Source: an uncultured Prevotella sp. (lineage in GTDB: Bacteria > Bacteroidota > Bacteroidia > Bacteroidales > Bacteroidaceae). Taken from it: a stretch of 64,000 bases of DNA. The notes below the pieces were generated by a model. That model did no database searches and was not told the DNA's origin. It was given only the letters and a program-made list of their open reading frames with translations. Shown here in pieces: positions 1-7,484 of this stretch (the first letter of the stretch is position 1; the number at the start of each line of letters is the position of its first letter). The translations under genes were made by a program, and so were the position numbers. The DNA is taken from positions 25,319 through 89,318 of the forward strand of contig CAAGKM010000020.1 of assembly GCA_900770395.1 (NCBI GenBank), written 5' to 3'.

Positions 1-1
1 A

Positions 2-184
2 CAGACAAAAAGGTATGAAAAGTTGGCCACGGCAGAGAAAGCGCAATTACGCTCCCATTGCCAGTCACTGTTTTGCGAAGAGGCATTAAGAGTCATAAGG
101 CTGATGCCTGCATGGAATCCTGGAAGCATAGGCGGGAGGCCTGCCAGAGTAAAGTTCACACAGTCTATAACATTCAAGCTATAA
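2..184 (+). CDS. TonB family energy transducer, C-terminal fragment (5' end outside window)
   Basis: An open frame enters from the left edge and ends at TAA 182-184, giving 60 residues. Its end (VIRLMPAWNPG, then GGRPARVKF, then ITFKL) matches the TonB C-terminal domain, in which a conserved Pro-x-Trp/Pro-Gly stretch is followed by a V-x-V/F-x-F strand ending in the last residues. TonB proteins span the inner membrane and pass energy from ExbBD to TonB-dependent outer-membrane receptors. The membrane anchor and Pro-rich spacer are outside the window, so the subtype (stand-alone TonB or BlaR1/M56-type fusion) cannot be decided. Confidence 0.75.
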   Translation, partial: QTKRYEKLATAEKAQLRSHCQSLFCEEALRVIRLMPAWNPGSIGGRPARVKFTQSITFKL

Positions 185-222
185 CAAAGTAAATAATCTA
201 AAACGAATTGGTATATAAAACA

Positions 223-256
223 ACTTCACCGTCCGGCGAGCGCTGGACGGTGAAGT
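223..256. terminator. GC-rich hairpin between convergent genes (first of a pair)
   Basis: A 12-bp perfect stem (ACTTCACCGTCC / GGACGGTGAAGT) closes a 10-nt loop between the TonB gene and trpS, which converge. No long T run follows, so it is only terminator-like. A second hairpin with the same ACCGTCC/GGACGGT stem lies at 294-317. Confidence 0.5.
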
Positions 257-293
257 AAGTTAACTTAAATGACGATTTAATATAGCTTCAATG

Positions 294-317
294 ACCGTCC
301 AGCGAGCGCCGGACGGT
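294..317. terminator. GC-rich hairpin downstream of trpS (second of a pair)
   Basis: The stem ACCGTCC / GGACGGT encloses AGCGAGCGCC. Outside the central bases it is close to the reverse complement of the 223-256 hairpin, so the two copies could also pair with each other. It lies 18 nt beyond the trpS stop and probably marks that 3' end. Confidence 0.4.
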
Positions 318-334
318 AACGGATGCTTACTTTA

Positions 335-1423
335 TCATTTATTGCGGAACCGTTCGCTCTGCTCACGGATAAGCTCAGCGTCGTTGAAGTAGTCAATGCG
401 CATGGCATGGCGGACCTCATCCATGGTCTTCGCAGCCACCTCGCGTGCCTGCTCGGTACCCTTCTTCAATATGTTGTAAACCTCAGGAATGTCCTGCTGC
501 AGCTCTTTACGGCGCTTGCGCATAGGCTCCAGACGGTCGTTGAGCACGGCATTAAGCAGCTTCTTGCACTTCATGTCGCCAAGACCGCCACGGCGGTAGT
601 GGTCCTTCAGCTCGTCAAGGTTCTTATATTCAGGTAGGAAGTTTGCAAAATCCTCATCGGTACTGAAAGCATCGAGATAAGTGAACACGCAATTGCCTTC
701 CACCTTGCCCGGATCGTCCACACGCAGATGGTCGGGGTCGGTAAACATTGAGCGCACGCTCTGCCATGTATCCTCAGGAGTGTCGCTAAGATAGATGCAG
801 TTGCCAAGGCTCTTACTCATCTTTGCCTTGCCGTCGGTGCCAGGCAAACGCAGGCAGCTCTGGTTTGTAGGCAGCATAATCTGCGGCTCAACGAGCACAT
901 CGCTGTAGGTGGCATTGAAGCGGCGCACCAGCTCGCATGTCTGCTCAATCATTGGTTTCTGGTCCTCACCGGCAGGCACCACGTTAGCCTTGAACAGAGT
1001 GATGTCGGCAGCCTGGCTCACAGGGTAGCAGAAGAAACCTACAGGAATGTTTGCCTCGAAGTTGCGCATCTTTATCTCCGTCTTCACAGTAGGGTTGCGC
1101 TGCAGGCGGCTCACGGTCACAAGGTTCATCAGATAGGTTGTAAGCTCTGCAAGCTCAGGTATCTGGCTCTGGATGAATATGGTGCATTTCTCAGGGTCGA
1201 GTCCTGCGGCGAGATAGTCGAGAGCCACCTCGATGATGTTCTGACGTATCTTCTCAGGGTTGTCGGCATTGTCGGTAAGCGCCTGCACATCGGCAAGGAA
1301 CACAAACATCTTGTCGTAATCACCCTCATTCTGCAACTCCACACGGCGGCGCAGCGAGCCTACATAATGACCTACATGCAGACGGCCCGTAGGACGGTCG
1401 CCAGTCAATATTATCTTTCCCAT
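335..1423 (-). CDS. trpS: Tryptophan--tRNA ligase
   Basis: Class I aminoacyl-tRNA synthetase that charges tRNA-Trp in the cytoplasm. The protein has 362 residues, near the usual 330-360. The ATP-binding HIGH-type motif reads GRLHVGHY near residue 17, and the KMSKS loop reads KAKMSKSLGN near residue 200. The N-terminal GDRPTG segment is typical of TrpS. It is transcribed alone from a good Bacteroidetes promoter at 1452-1482 and converges on the TonB gene. Confidence 0.96.
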   Translation of the reverse strand: MGKIILTGDRPTGRLHVGHYVGSLRRRVELQNEGDYDKMFVFLADVQALTDNADNPEKIRQNIIEVALDYLAAGLDPEKCTIFIQSQIPELAELTTYLMNLVTVSRLQRNPTVKTEIKMRNFEANIPVGFFCYPVSQAADITLFKANVVPAGEDQKPMIEQTCELVRRFNATYSDVLVEPQIMLPTNQSCLRLPGTDGKAKMSKSLGNCIYLSDTPEDTWQSVRSMFTDPDHLRVDDPGKVEGNCVFTYLDAFSTDEDFANFLPEYKNLDELKDHYRRGGLGDMKCKKLLNAVLNDRLEPMRKRRKELQQDIPEVYNILKKGTEQAREVAAKTMDEVRHAMRIDYFNDAELIREQSERFRNK

Positions 1424-1451
1424 TTTTTATTTTATTCTAATTTTAAAGTTG

Positions 1452-1482
1452 CAAAGGTAATGTAATTTAGCCACATATCAAA
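1452..1482 (-). promoter_or_regulatory. trpS promoter (-7 TACCTTTG, -33 TTTG)
   Basis: Read on the minus strand, TTTG (1482-1479) and TACCTTTG (1459-1452) are separated by 19 nt, the consensus spacing for the Bacteroidetes primary sigma factor. The start codon follows about 28 nt after the -7 box. Confidence 0.75.
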
Positions 1483-1521
1483 ATATAAAAAGATTTTTTA
1501 ATTTTTTTTGTGTCCTTTCTT

Positions 1522-1552
1522 TTTGGTAATGATGAAAAATATAGTAATTTTG
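1522..1552 (+). promoter_or_regulatory. SLC13 permease promoter
   Basis: TTTG (1522-1525), 19 nt, then TAATTTTG (1545-1552). The expected transcript start near 1558 rules out the upstream in-frame start at 1510 and supports ATG 1588. Confidence 0.75.
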
Positions 1553-1587
1553 CAACGGGTTACACAGAATTATTTAAAATAAAGGTT

Positions 1588-3420
1588 ATGACAGCAACAT
1601 TAATAGTACTCGCCATAACAGTGACATTGTTTATTATTGGCAAGATTCGCTCTGACATTGTGGCGCTATGCGCACTTACAACTCTTATTCTACTTGGAAT
1701 ACTCACTCCCGAGGAGGCACTGTCGGGCTTCTCATCGTCGGTGGTGATAATGATGGTGGGACTGTTTGTGATTGGCGGAGCCATCCTGCAGACAGGACTT
1801 GCCAAGACCATGAGCCACAAGATAGTACAGCTGGCAGGCGGCAATAACACGGCACTGTTTGTGCTCGTGATACTTGTCACCGCCTTTGTGGGAGCATTTG
1901 TCAGCAACACGGGCACGGTGGCTCTGATGATGCCGATAGTGATGAGCATGGCGGCACAGTCGGGCATGCAGCCCTCACGCCTGCTCATGCCATTGGCTTT
2001 TGCAAGCAGCATGGGCGGAATGCTTACGCTCATCGGAACGCCGCCAAACCTTGTAATACAGGAGGCGCTTGTGGAGCATGGCTACAAGGCATTGGATTTC
2101 TTCTCGTTCACACCTGTGGGATTAATCTGCATCGCCGTCGGCATTATCGTCATTATGCCGCTGAGCAAGATATTCCTGCACAAAAAGGATAAGGGAGGGA
2201 AGGAGCAGAGCGGACGGGGAAAGACGCTCGACGAGCTGGTGAATGAATACAACCTTAATAGCGGAGTGAGGCGATACCTCATCACCGCCAACTCGGACAT
2301 ACGCGAGAAAACCGTGGCGGAGCTGAACCTGCGCAACACCTACGGGCTGTCGATACTGGAGATAAGAAATGAGAACAACCTTCGCGGCGGCTTAATACGT
2401 AACGTGACGCAGAGTCTCGCCACACCAGAGACAATACTTGCCGAGGGCGACATTATATATCTGACGGGCAACACGGCGCAGATGGATGAGTTTGCCCGAA
2501 AGTCGAGGATAAAGAAGATGGATAGAAACAGCATCGACTTCTACGACCTCGGCATAACTGAGATTGTGCTCATGCCGCGCTCAAGGCTCATCGGCACAAG
2601 CATCGTGAACTCGGGATTCCGCGAGAAATACAGCATCAACGTGCTGGGCATTAAGCGCAGCAAGGACTACATCATGGACAACATCGCCAATGAGCGGCTC
2701 ACCGCAGGCGACGTGCTGCTGGTGCAGGGAAAATGGAGCAACATAGAAAAGTTAGACAATGAGGAGACCGACTGGGTGGTGCTTGGCAGCCCAGAGAAGC
2801 AGGCTCAGCAGGTGACGCTCGACTACAAGTCGCCTCTTGCTGCCATGATAATGGCGGCGATGATTCTCGCCATGGTGTTCGACTTCATTCCCGTGGCTCC
2901 TGTCACCGCCATAATGGTGGCAGGACTGCTGATGGTGCTCACGGGCTGCTTCCGCAATGTGGAGGCGGCATACAACACTATCAACTGGGAGAGCATAGTG
3001 TTGATAGCGGCGATGATGCCCATGTCGGTGGCATTAGAGAAGACCGGGACATCGGCAGTGATATCACACTCACTCGTGACCTCTCTCGGTTCGCTAAGCC
3101 CCACGGCACTGCTCTGCGGAATATATTTCACCACCTCACTGCTCACCATGTTTATAAGCAACACCGCCACTGCCGTGCTCATGGCTCCCATCGCCATGAG
3201 CTCTGCCATGGAAATAGGAGCAAGTCCTTATCCCTTCCTGTTTGCCGTCACCCTTGGCGCAAGCATGTGTTTCGCCTCGCCGTTCTCCACACCGCCCAAC
3301 GCCCTTGTGATGAACGCCGGAGGCTACAAGTTCAGCGACTACGTCAAAGTGGGATTGCCGCTGCAGATTATCATCGGAATAGTAATGACGTTTGTGCTGC
3401 CGCTGCTGTTCCCGTTCTGA
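1588..3420 (+). CDS. SLC13/DASS-family anion permease with central TrkA-C domains
   Basis: Inner-membrane carrier of 610 residues. Two hydrophobic halves carry the anion-permease signature: SNTGTVALMM and GTPPNLV in the first half, ISNTATAVLM and FSTPPNALVMN in the second. They flank a soluble region (about residues 195-400) that reads as two RCK_C/TrkA-C domains. This layout is known from bacterial SLC13 members that move sulfate, dicarboxylates or similar anions; the substrate cannot be read here. ATG 1588 is chosen because the predicted promoter excludes the upstream start. A truncated relative lies at 12074-12202. Confidence 0.88.
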   Translation: MTATLIVLAITVTLFIIGKIRSDIVALCALTTLILLGILTPEEALSGFSSSVVIMMVGLFVIGGAILQTGLAKTMSHKIVQLAGGNNTALFVLVILVTAFVGAFVSNTGTVALMMPIVMSMAAQSGMQPSRLLMPLAFASSMGGMLTLIGTPPNLVIQEALVEHGYKALDFFSFTPVGLICIAVGIIVIMPLSKIFLHKKDKGGKEQSGRGKTLDELVNEYNLNSGVRRYLITANSDIREKTVAELNLRNTYGLSILEIRNENNLRGGLIRNVTQSLATPETILAEGDIIYLTGNTAQMDEFARKSRIKKMDRNSIDFYDLGITEIVLMPRSRLIGTSIVNSGFREKYSINVLGIKRSKDYIMDNIANERLTAGDVLLVQGKWSNIEKLDNEETDWVVLGSPEKQAQQVTLDYKSPLAAMIMAAMILAMVFDFIPVAPVTAIMVAGLLMVLTGCFRNVEAAYNTINWESIVLIAAMMPMSVALEKTGTSAVISHSLVTSLGSLSPTALLCGIYFTTSLLTMFISNTATAVLMAPIAMSSAMEIGASPYPFLFAVTLGASMCFASPFSTPPNALVMNAGGYKFSDYVKVGLPLQIIIGIVMTFVLPLLFPF

Positions 3421-3477
3421 AACGCATCTATACTTAAGACCAAAAATAAGCATTTTTGAAAATTCTTTATGAAATGC

Positions 3478-3508
3478 TTGGTGTTTTCAGGATTTTGTAG
3501 TAATTTTG
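3478..3508 (+). promoter_or_regulatory. Promoter of the small two-gene unit
   Basis: TTGG (3478-3481), 19 nt, TAATTTTG (3501-3508). It stands 37 nt before the first small ORF. Confidence 0.65.
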
Positions 3509-3545
3509 CTGCGATTTCATTTAAACGTTTAATTAGAGCGAGATT

Positions 3546-3713
3546 ATGGAAACAACAAATAAAGAGTTCTGGCAAAAGCGGGAAGCAGCTATGAAACGTT
3601 TCATGGCTACTAAAGAACGGAAAAGAGCCCGTGTTGCAGAGATAACACAAAGTCTTTGCGAAGAGTTTAAAGAAAAAACAGGCAATTACCCCAAATATAT
3701 AAATGTGTGGTGA
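3546..3713 (+). CDS. Small basic protein of 55 residues, function unknown
   Basis: ATG 3546 opens a 55-codon frame ending at TGA 3711-3713. It follows a good promoter, and its stop overlaps the next start by one base (TGATG), so the two genes are probably translationally coupled. The product is rich in Lys, Arg and Glu (KRFMATKERKRARVAEI) and predicted helical, with no membrane segment or signal. I do not recognise a family. The arrangement resembles small toxin-antitoxin-like pairs, but nothing in the sequence proves that role. Confidence 0.6.
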   Translation: METTNKEFWQKREAAMKRFMATKERKRARVAEITQSLCEEFKEKTGNYPKYINVW

Positions 3714-4234
3714 TGAAGGCTCTTGCTTTAGATATAGTTAATGGCGAGTCACCATATAAAGTGTCTTGGCATGAGACATCACATACATATCGTTTCAAAA
3801 CAGATTATGATGTGGTGCTGGCCATTGCCTTTGATGAGGACGATATGATTGAGACCGCAGATTCTTATGTTCTTTCTGTTATCAATGTCAATAATATGCC
3901 TTCTCCACGTGATATAAAAATGCGAGATACTGTCATGTTGATAATTGAGCATTTCTTCAAAATAAATCAAGCAGCATTGCTATATATTTGTGAAAGCGGT
4001 GATGGGAAACAGCAAATACGTGGAAGACTGTTTGAATTTTGGTTCTCCACCTACCGAATGAAAGACGATTATCTATTTATGCCTGTCACTATCGAAGACA
4101 TGGAAGGACAAGAAAATTTAGCAGCCTTGATTATTCGTAAAGATAATCCAAAATTTGTTGATATTGTTTCTGAGTTCTCTAATACGATAGCAATGTTTAG
4201 AGTAAAGCCTGAAAATCCAACTTGTTTAGAATAA
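3713..4234 (+). CDS. DUF6169-like protein of unknown function
   Basis: The 173-residue soluble protein starts at ATG 3713, overlapping the stop of the upstream 55-residue gene. The segment LLYICESGDGKQQIRGRLF followed by an aromatic FWFSTYR recalls the DUF6169 family of Bacteroidetes (a DGRQ-x-R-x-RLF-type motif). This assignment is from memory and tentative. There is no signal peptide or catalytic motif I can name. It is the second gene of a compact bicistronic unit between the permease and rubrerythrin. Confidence 0.6.
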   Translation: MKALALDIVNGESPYKVSWHETSHTYRFKTDYDVVLAIAFDEDDMIETADSYVLSVINVNNMPSPRDIKMRDTVMLIIEHFFKINQAALLYICESGDGKQQIRGRLFEFWFSTYRMKDDYLFMPVTIEDMEGQENLAALIIRKDNPKFVDIVSEFSNTIAMFRVKPENPTCLE

Positions 4235-4304
4235 TAAAGGAAGATGCAAACTCATCTGTCCAGAGTCCCAACAAAAGATGTTGATAATGCTCAACAAACC
4301 GCAT

Positions 4305-4353
4305 AAAAAAACCAAATGTAATGAGCCCTGATTATTGTGCTCAAAACATTTGG
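4305..4353 (-). terminator. Intrinsic terminator downstream of rubrerythrin
   Basis: On the minus strand the stem CCAAATGT/ACATTTGG, extended by GAGC/GCTC, is followed by a run of seven T. It lies 55 nt past the rubrerythrin stop. On the plus strand it could also slow transcription from the unknown pair. Confidence 0.7.
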
Positions 4354-4407
4354 CTTTAACTTCTATTATTCCTTAACTTCTTAGCGAAGCGGTAACTTCT
4401 CAAGAAA

Positions 4408-4983
4408 TCAATAATTGTTCTTCATCACCTCGAAGTGAGCCTGTGGATGCAGGCAAGCCGGGCAAAGCTCAGGAGCCTTCGACGCCTCAACGATGTATCC
4501 GCAGTTGCGGCACTGCCAGTACACCTTGCCGTCTTTCTCGAACACGGTGCCTTGCTCAAGGTTCTTCAGCAGCGCTCCGTAACGGTTCTCGTGACCGCGC
4601 TCTGCAATGGCGATGTTGCGATACATAGATGCTATCTCGGGGAAGCCCTCCTCATCTGCGATGTCTGCAAACTTAGGATAGTCAACCTCTGCCTCCTCGT
4701 GCTCACCCATCATTGCCGCACGCAGGTTCTCCTCTGTGGTGCCGATGACACCTGCCGGGAATGATGCAGTAATCTCGCAGTTGCCGCCCTCTAAATATTT
4801 GAACATACGCTTAGCGTGCTCCTTCTCCTGATTAGCTGTCTCCTCGAAGATTGCCGAGATCTGCACAAAGCCGTCCTTCTTTGCCTTTGATGCAAAATAA
4901 GTGTAGCGCATTCTTGCCTGGCTCTCGCCTGCAAACGACATCATGAGGTTCTTCTCTGTCTGTGTTCCTTTAATACTTTTCAT
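4408..4983 (-). CDS. rbr: Rubrerythrin
   Basis: Cytoplasmic non-haem diiron peroxidase that reduces hydrogen peroxide in anaerobes, using electrons passed through its rubredoxin domain. The 191-residue protein has an N-terminal ferritin-like four-helix domain carrying repeated Glu/His ligand motifs (EETANQEKEHAKR and IAIAERGHENRY). The C-terminal rubredoxin-like domain has a CRNCGY knuckle and a CPAC knuckle. Length and domain order are standard. It has its own promoter (5058-5087) and a leader (5018-5052) that is shared with the SMR exporter gene near 57.5 kb. With the superoxide dismutase at 12.2 kb it forms the oxidative-stress content of the window. Confidence 0.95.
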   Translation of the reverse strand: MKSIKGTQTEKNLMMSFAGESQARMRYTYFASKAKKDGFVQISAIFEETANQEKEHAKRMFKYLEGGNCEITASFPAGVIGTTEENLRAAMMGEHEEAEVDYPKFADIADEEGFPEIASMYRNIAIAERGHENRYGALLKNLEQGTVFEKDGKVYWQCRNCGYIVEASKAPELCPACLHPQAHFEVMKNNY

Positions 4984-5017
4984 AATCTTTACTTTTTAAA
5001 ACCGTTATACATTAATA

Positions 5018-5052
5018 AGCTTGCTCTTAATTGCTGAGCCTAAGCCTTTCTT
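5018..5052 (-). promoter_or_regulatory. Leader element A, shared with the SMR gene leader
   Basis: This 35-nt stretch begins 5 nt after the -7 box of the rubrerythrin promoter. It aligns without gaps to 57546-57580 (29 of 35 identical). The RNA starts AAGAAAGGC and contains GCAAUUAAGAGCAA. A short stem GCU/AGC here becomes GCA/UGC in the other copy, a compensatory change. Confidence 0.5.
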
Positions 5053-5057
5053 GGGTA

Positions 5058-5087
5058 CAAAAGTACGAATAAAAACGGTAAGGCAAA
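5058..5087 (-). promoter_or_regulatory. Rubrerythrin promoter
   Basis: On the minus strand, TTTG (5087-5084), an 18-nt spacer and TACTTTTG (5065-5058). It gives a leader of about 70 nt. Confidence 0.7.
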
Positions 5088-5276
5088 AATATTTCCATAT
5101 AAAAAACATTAAAACGCCATTACTTTTTCTTAAAGGGGACTTTCGTCTGCAAACATACAGCCAAGCGAGGAAAGAACAAAATAAAAATGCATGTCTTTCC
5201 TAAGAAAAATATATGGAACTTTCCTGCTTTTGCATTTTTTAATACAAAAATGTCATTTTTTATCAAAGAATATTCT

Positions 5277-5284
5277 TACCTTTG
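5277..5284 (+). promoter_or_regulatory. Fimbrial operon promoter (-7 TACCTTTG)
   Basis: TACCTTTG lies about 70 nt before the first gene of the plus-strand fimbrial operon. The -33 region is T-rich but lacks a clean TTTG. The rest of the 4984-5356 gap holds only this promoter and the divergent rubrerythrin control region. Confidence 0.55.
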
Positions 5285-5356
5285 CAAAAAATTTGATAAT
5301 ACATACTAAAATAGCATATCATAAGTTATAATTTATTAGTTTAAGTGCAGAATAGG

Positions 5357-6529
5357 ATGGCGTTTATGTATCAACCAAGAATTATCAATGATAAGGGGAG
5401 GTTTATACTTCTCTGGATGTTTTTGTGTGCCTTGCCTATCAATGCCGCACCATATTTAATGACTGGCACGCTACAGGATGACAGCGTGTGCATATACAGG
5501 GAAAAGGTTTTGTTCCCGAAAGCATCGGCAGTCGTGTCCGGCAAGTTTGCCGGCAATCAAGTGCATTTAGATTCAATCCGTTCATTTTTCTCAAAAACTG
5601 GCACACAGAAGCCTATGAGCGTTAAGGTGACAGGCTCCTATTCGCCTGAGGGGAAATATCTTTTCAACATAAAGCTGGCAAAAGCGCGGGCACAGGCATT
5701 GGCAGATATTCTAAAGAGGCTGGATCCTTCATTCACCCCCGCTATGTCTATAGAGCATCCTGTATGGGGGGGTATTGATTATAGGCAGCAGCGTTTTGCA
5801 GAGCTGCAGGTCGTATGCCACAACGCTCCGGTCAATACAGTTCCCATGGACACAGTATCCGTGGCAGAAATCCGGCAACCCGCAGAAACCATAGCGGAGA
5901 CGGCTGTTGACAGCAGTTGCGTCTCCGTGGAGACAGAGCCGAGGCATGAGACTCCTGTGTTGCCTGACAGAAAGATGTTAAATGACAGACTGTTTCTCAC
6001 CACCAACATGCTGTATGACGCAGCCCTTACCCCGAACATAGGTGTGGGGCTGTGCGTCACAGACAGGATTACGGTGCTTGCCGACTGGATGTACGCACGA
6101 TGGAGCAACCGCGAAAAGCGCCGCTATTGGAGGATTTACGGCGGCGACATCGAGGCGAGATACCGCATAGGCAGGCAAAAGGCAGGCTCTCCGCTTGCGG
6201 GTCATCATGTGGGCGTGTATTGCTCCATGGCTTGCTATGACTTCCAGGCAGGACGCAGTCACAGTGGAGTGCTCTCAGACAAATGGAACTACGCCGCGGG
6301 CGTGTCATACACCTACTCCATGCCCATAGCCACACGCCTCAACATTGACTTCAACCTTGGTGTAGGCTATCTGTGGGGCACATATAAGAAGCAAAGACTT
6401 ATTGACGACTGTGACGTGTGGCTGTCAACCCACAAGCTGGGGTGGCTCGGCCCCACAAAGGCAGGCGTGTCATTAGTGTGGCTGATAGGCAACAGTGTCG
6501 CAAACAAAAGGAAAGGAGGCGGCAAATGA
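5357..6529 (+). CDS. DUF3575 fimbrial-operon outer-membrane protein
   Basis: First gene of the fimbrial operon, 390 residues. An N-terminal hydrophobic stretch (ILLWMFLCALPINAA) is a signal peptide. A short OmpA-like segment follows (about residues 75-135, with SPEGKYLFNIKLAKARAQAL). After a low-complexity linker comes a C-terminal domain (about residues 205-390) that reads as DUF3575, a predicted small beta-barrel often found with Mfa/FimA-type fimbrillins. It may anchor or assemble fimbriae at the outer membrane; that role is inferred from context. ATG 5357 is chosen over GTG 5345 and ATG 5366 with little certainty. A G7 tract lies at 5766-5772. Its stop overlaps the next start (ATGA). Confidence 0.78.
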   Translation: MAFMYQPRIINDKGRFILLWMFLCALPINAAPYLMTGTLQDDSVCIYREKVLFPKASAVVSGKFAGNQVHLDSIRSFFSKTGTQKPMSVKVTGSYSPEGKYLFNIKLAKARAQALADILKRLDPSFTPAMSIEHPVWGGIDYRQQRFAELQVVCHNAPVNTVPMDTVSVAEIRQPAETIAETAVDSSCVSVETEPRHETPVLPDRKMLNDRLFLTTNMLYDAALTPNIGVGLCVTDRITVLADWMYARWSNREKRRYWRIYGGDIEARYRIGRQKAGSPLAGHHVGVYCSMACYDFQAGRSHSGVLSDKWNYAAGVSYTYSMPIATRLNIDFNLGVGYLWGTYKKQRLIDDCDVWLSTHKLGWLGPTKAGVSLVWLIGNSVANKRKGGGK

Positions 6530-7449
6530 CAGGAAAGAGGATTTTGTATATACTCCTGCCCGTGCTCTGCCTTGTGGGATGCTCACAGAGAGACCTGTGC
6601 TATGACCATTCGCACGATACGTCTGTAAAGATAGAGTTTGACTGGTCGGAGGCACCCGACGCCACACCCGCAACCATGGTGGTGTATTTCTTCCCCACCG
6701 ACAACTCGCACTACACGCGCGTGGAGCTAACAGGCGGCACCTCAGGCTTCAACGCCACCGTAAAGGTGCCCGTCGGCACATACCGCGTGGTGTGCCACAA
6801 TGGTGAGACGGAGAACAATGAGGAGCGTGGAAAGTTGTTCTCTGATTATCATCTGACCACATACGACACAGGTCTGCTGGCTCCGCTTGGCAGGGCGAGC
6901 AATGCTCCGCAGCCTGACGAGACGGAAAATCAGCCGGTGCGCGCGCAGGCAAGCACATTATATTCCTATACTGTACCCGAGCCAGTGGTGCTGGAGCCAA
7001 GCGCCAGCAAGACTATCATCATGAGACCGCAAAGGAGCACTACGGTCATAAACGTGACTATAGACAATGTGCAGAACATAACGCCGGAGGTGGAGTTCTG
7101 CGGAGTAATCTCAGGACTTGCCGAGTCATGGTATCCCTCAACTGAGGGACCCGGCGGCGGTGAGGTAATCGTTCCACTGGTGCTCTTCCCCGACGGTGAC
7201 AACAGACTGAGGGGAAGCATGGAGGTGTTTGGAGACAACGCCCCTCACGACATACGGCACAAATTCAGGCTATACACATCCCAGAAATACTATTACGACT
7301 TTGACGTCACTGACCAGATACACTCTGCCCCTGACCTGCATAACATGAGCATCACATTGAGTGGCGTCAAACTGCCCGTCGATGATGAGGGGATGGACGT
7401 GTCGGTAGATGGATGGGGAAAGGCGGAAGACGTGGAAATTGGAATGTAA
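6526..7449 (+). CDS. DUF5119 fimbrial-operon lipoprotein
   Basis: 307-residue lipoprotein beginning at ATG 6526, which overlaps the upstream stop by 4 bp. It is preceded by an unusually strong Shine-Dalgarno-like AAAGGAGG. The leader LLPVLCLVGC gives a lipobox with Cys near residue 19. The body is beta-rich, contains no enzyme motif, and resembles DUF5119 proteins that accompany fimbrillins in Bacteroides and Prevotella. It probably serves as an anchor or accessory fimbrial subunit. The C-terminal DVSVDGWGKAEDV ending resembles fimbrillin ends. Confidence 0.75.
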   Translation: MTGKRILYILLPVLCLVGCSQRDLCYDHSHDTSVKIEFDWSEAPDATPATMVVYFFPTDNSHYTRVELTGGTSGFNATVKVPVGTYRVVCHNGETENNEERGKLFSDYHLTTYDTGLLAPLGRASNAPQPDETENQPVRAQASTLYSYTVPEPVVLEPSASKTIIMRPQRSTTVINVTIDNVQNITPEVEFCGVISGLAESWYPSTEGPGGGEVIVPLVLFPDGDNRLRGSMEVFGDNAPHDIRHKFRLYTSQKYYYDFDVTDQIHSAPDLHNMSITLSGVKLPVDDEGMDVSVDGWGKAEDVEIGM

Positions 7450-7484
7450 TATATTAATTTAGTAATAAAATAAAAAATAAAATT

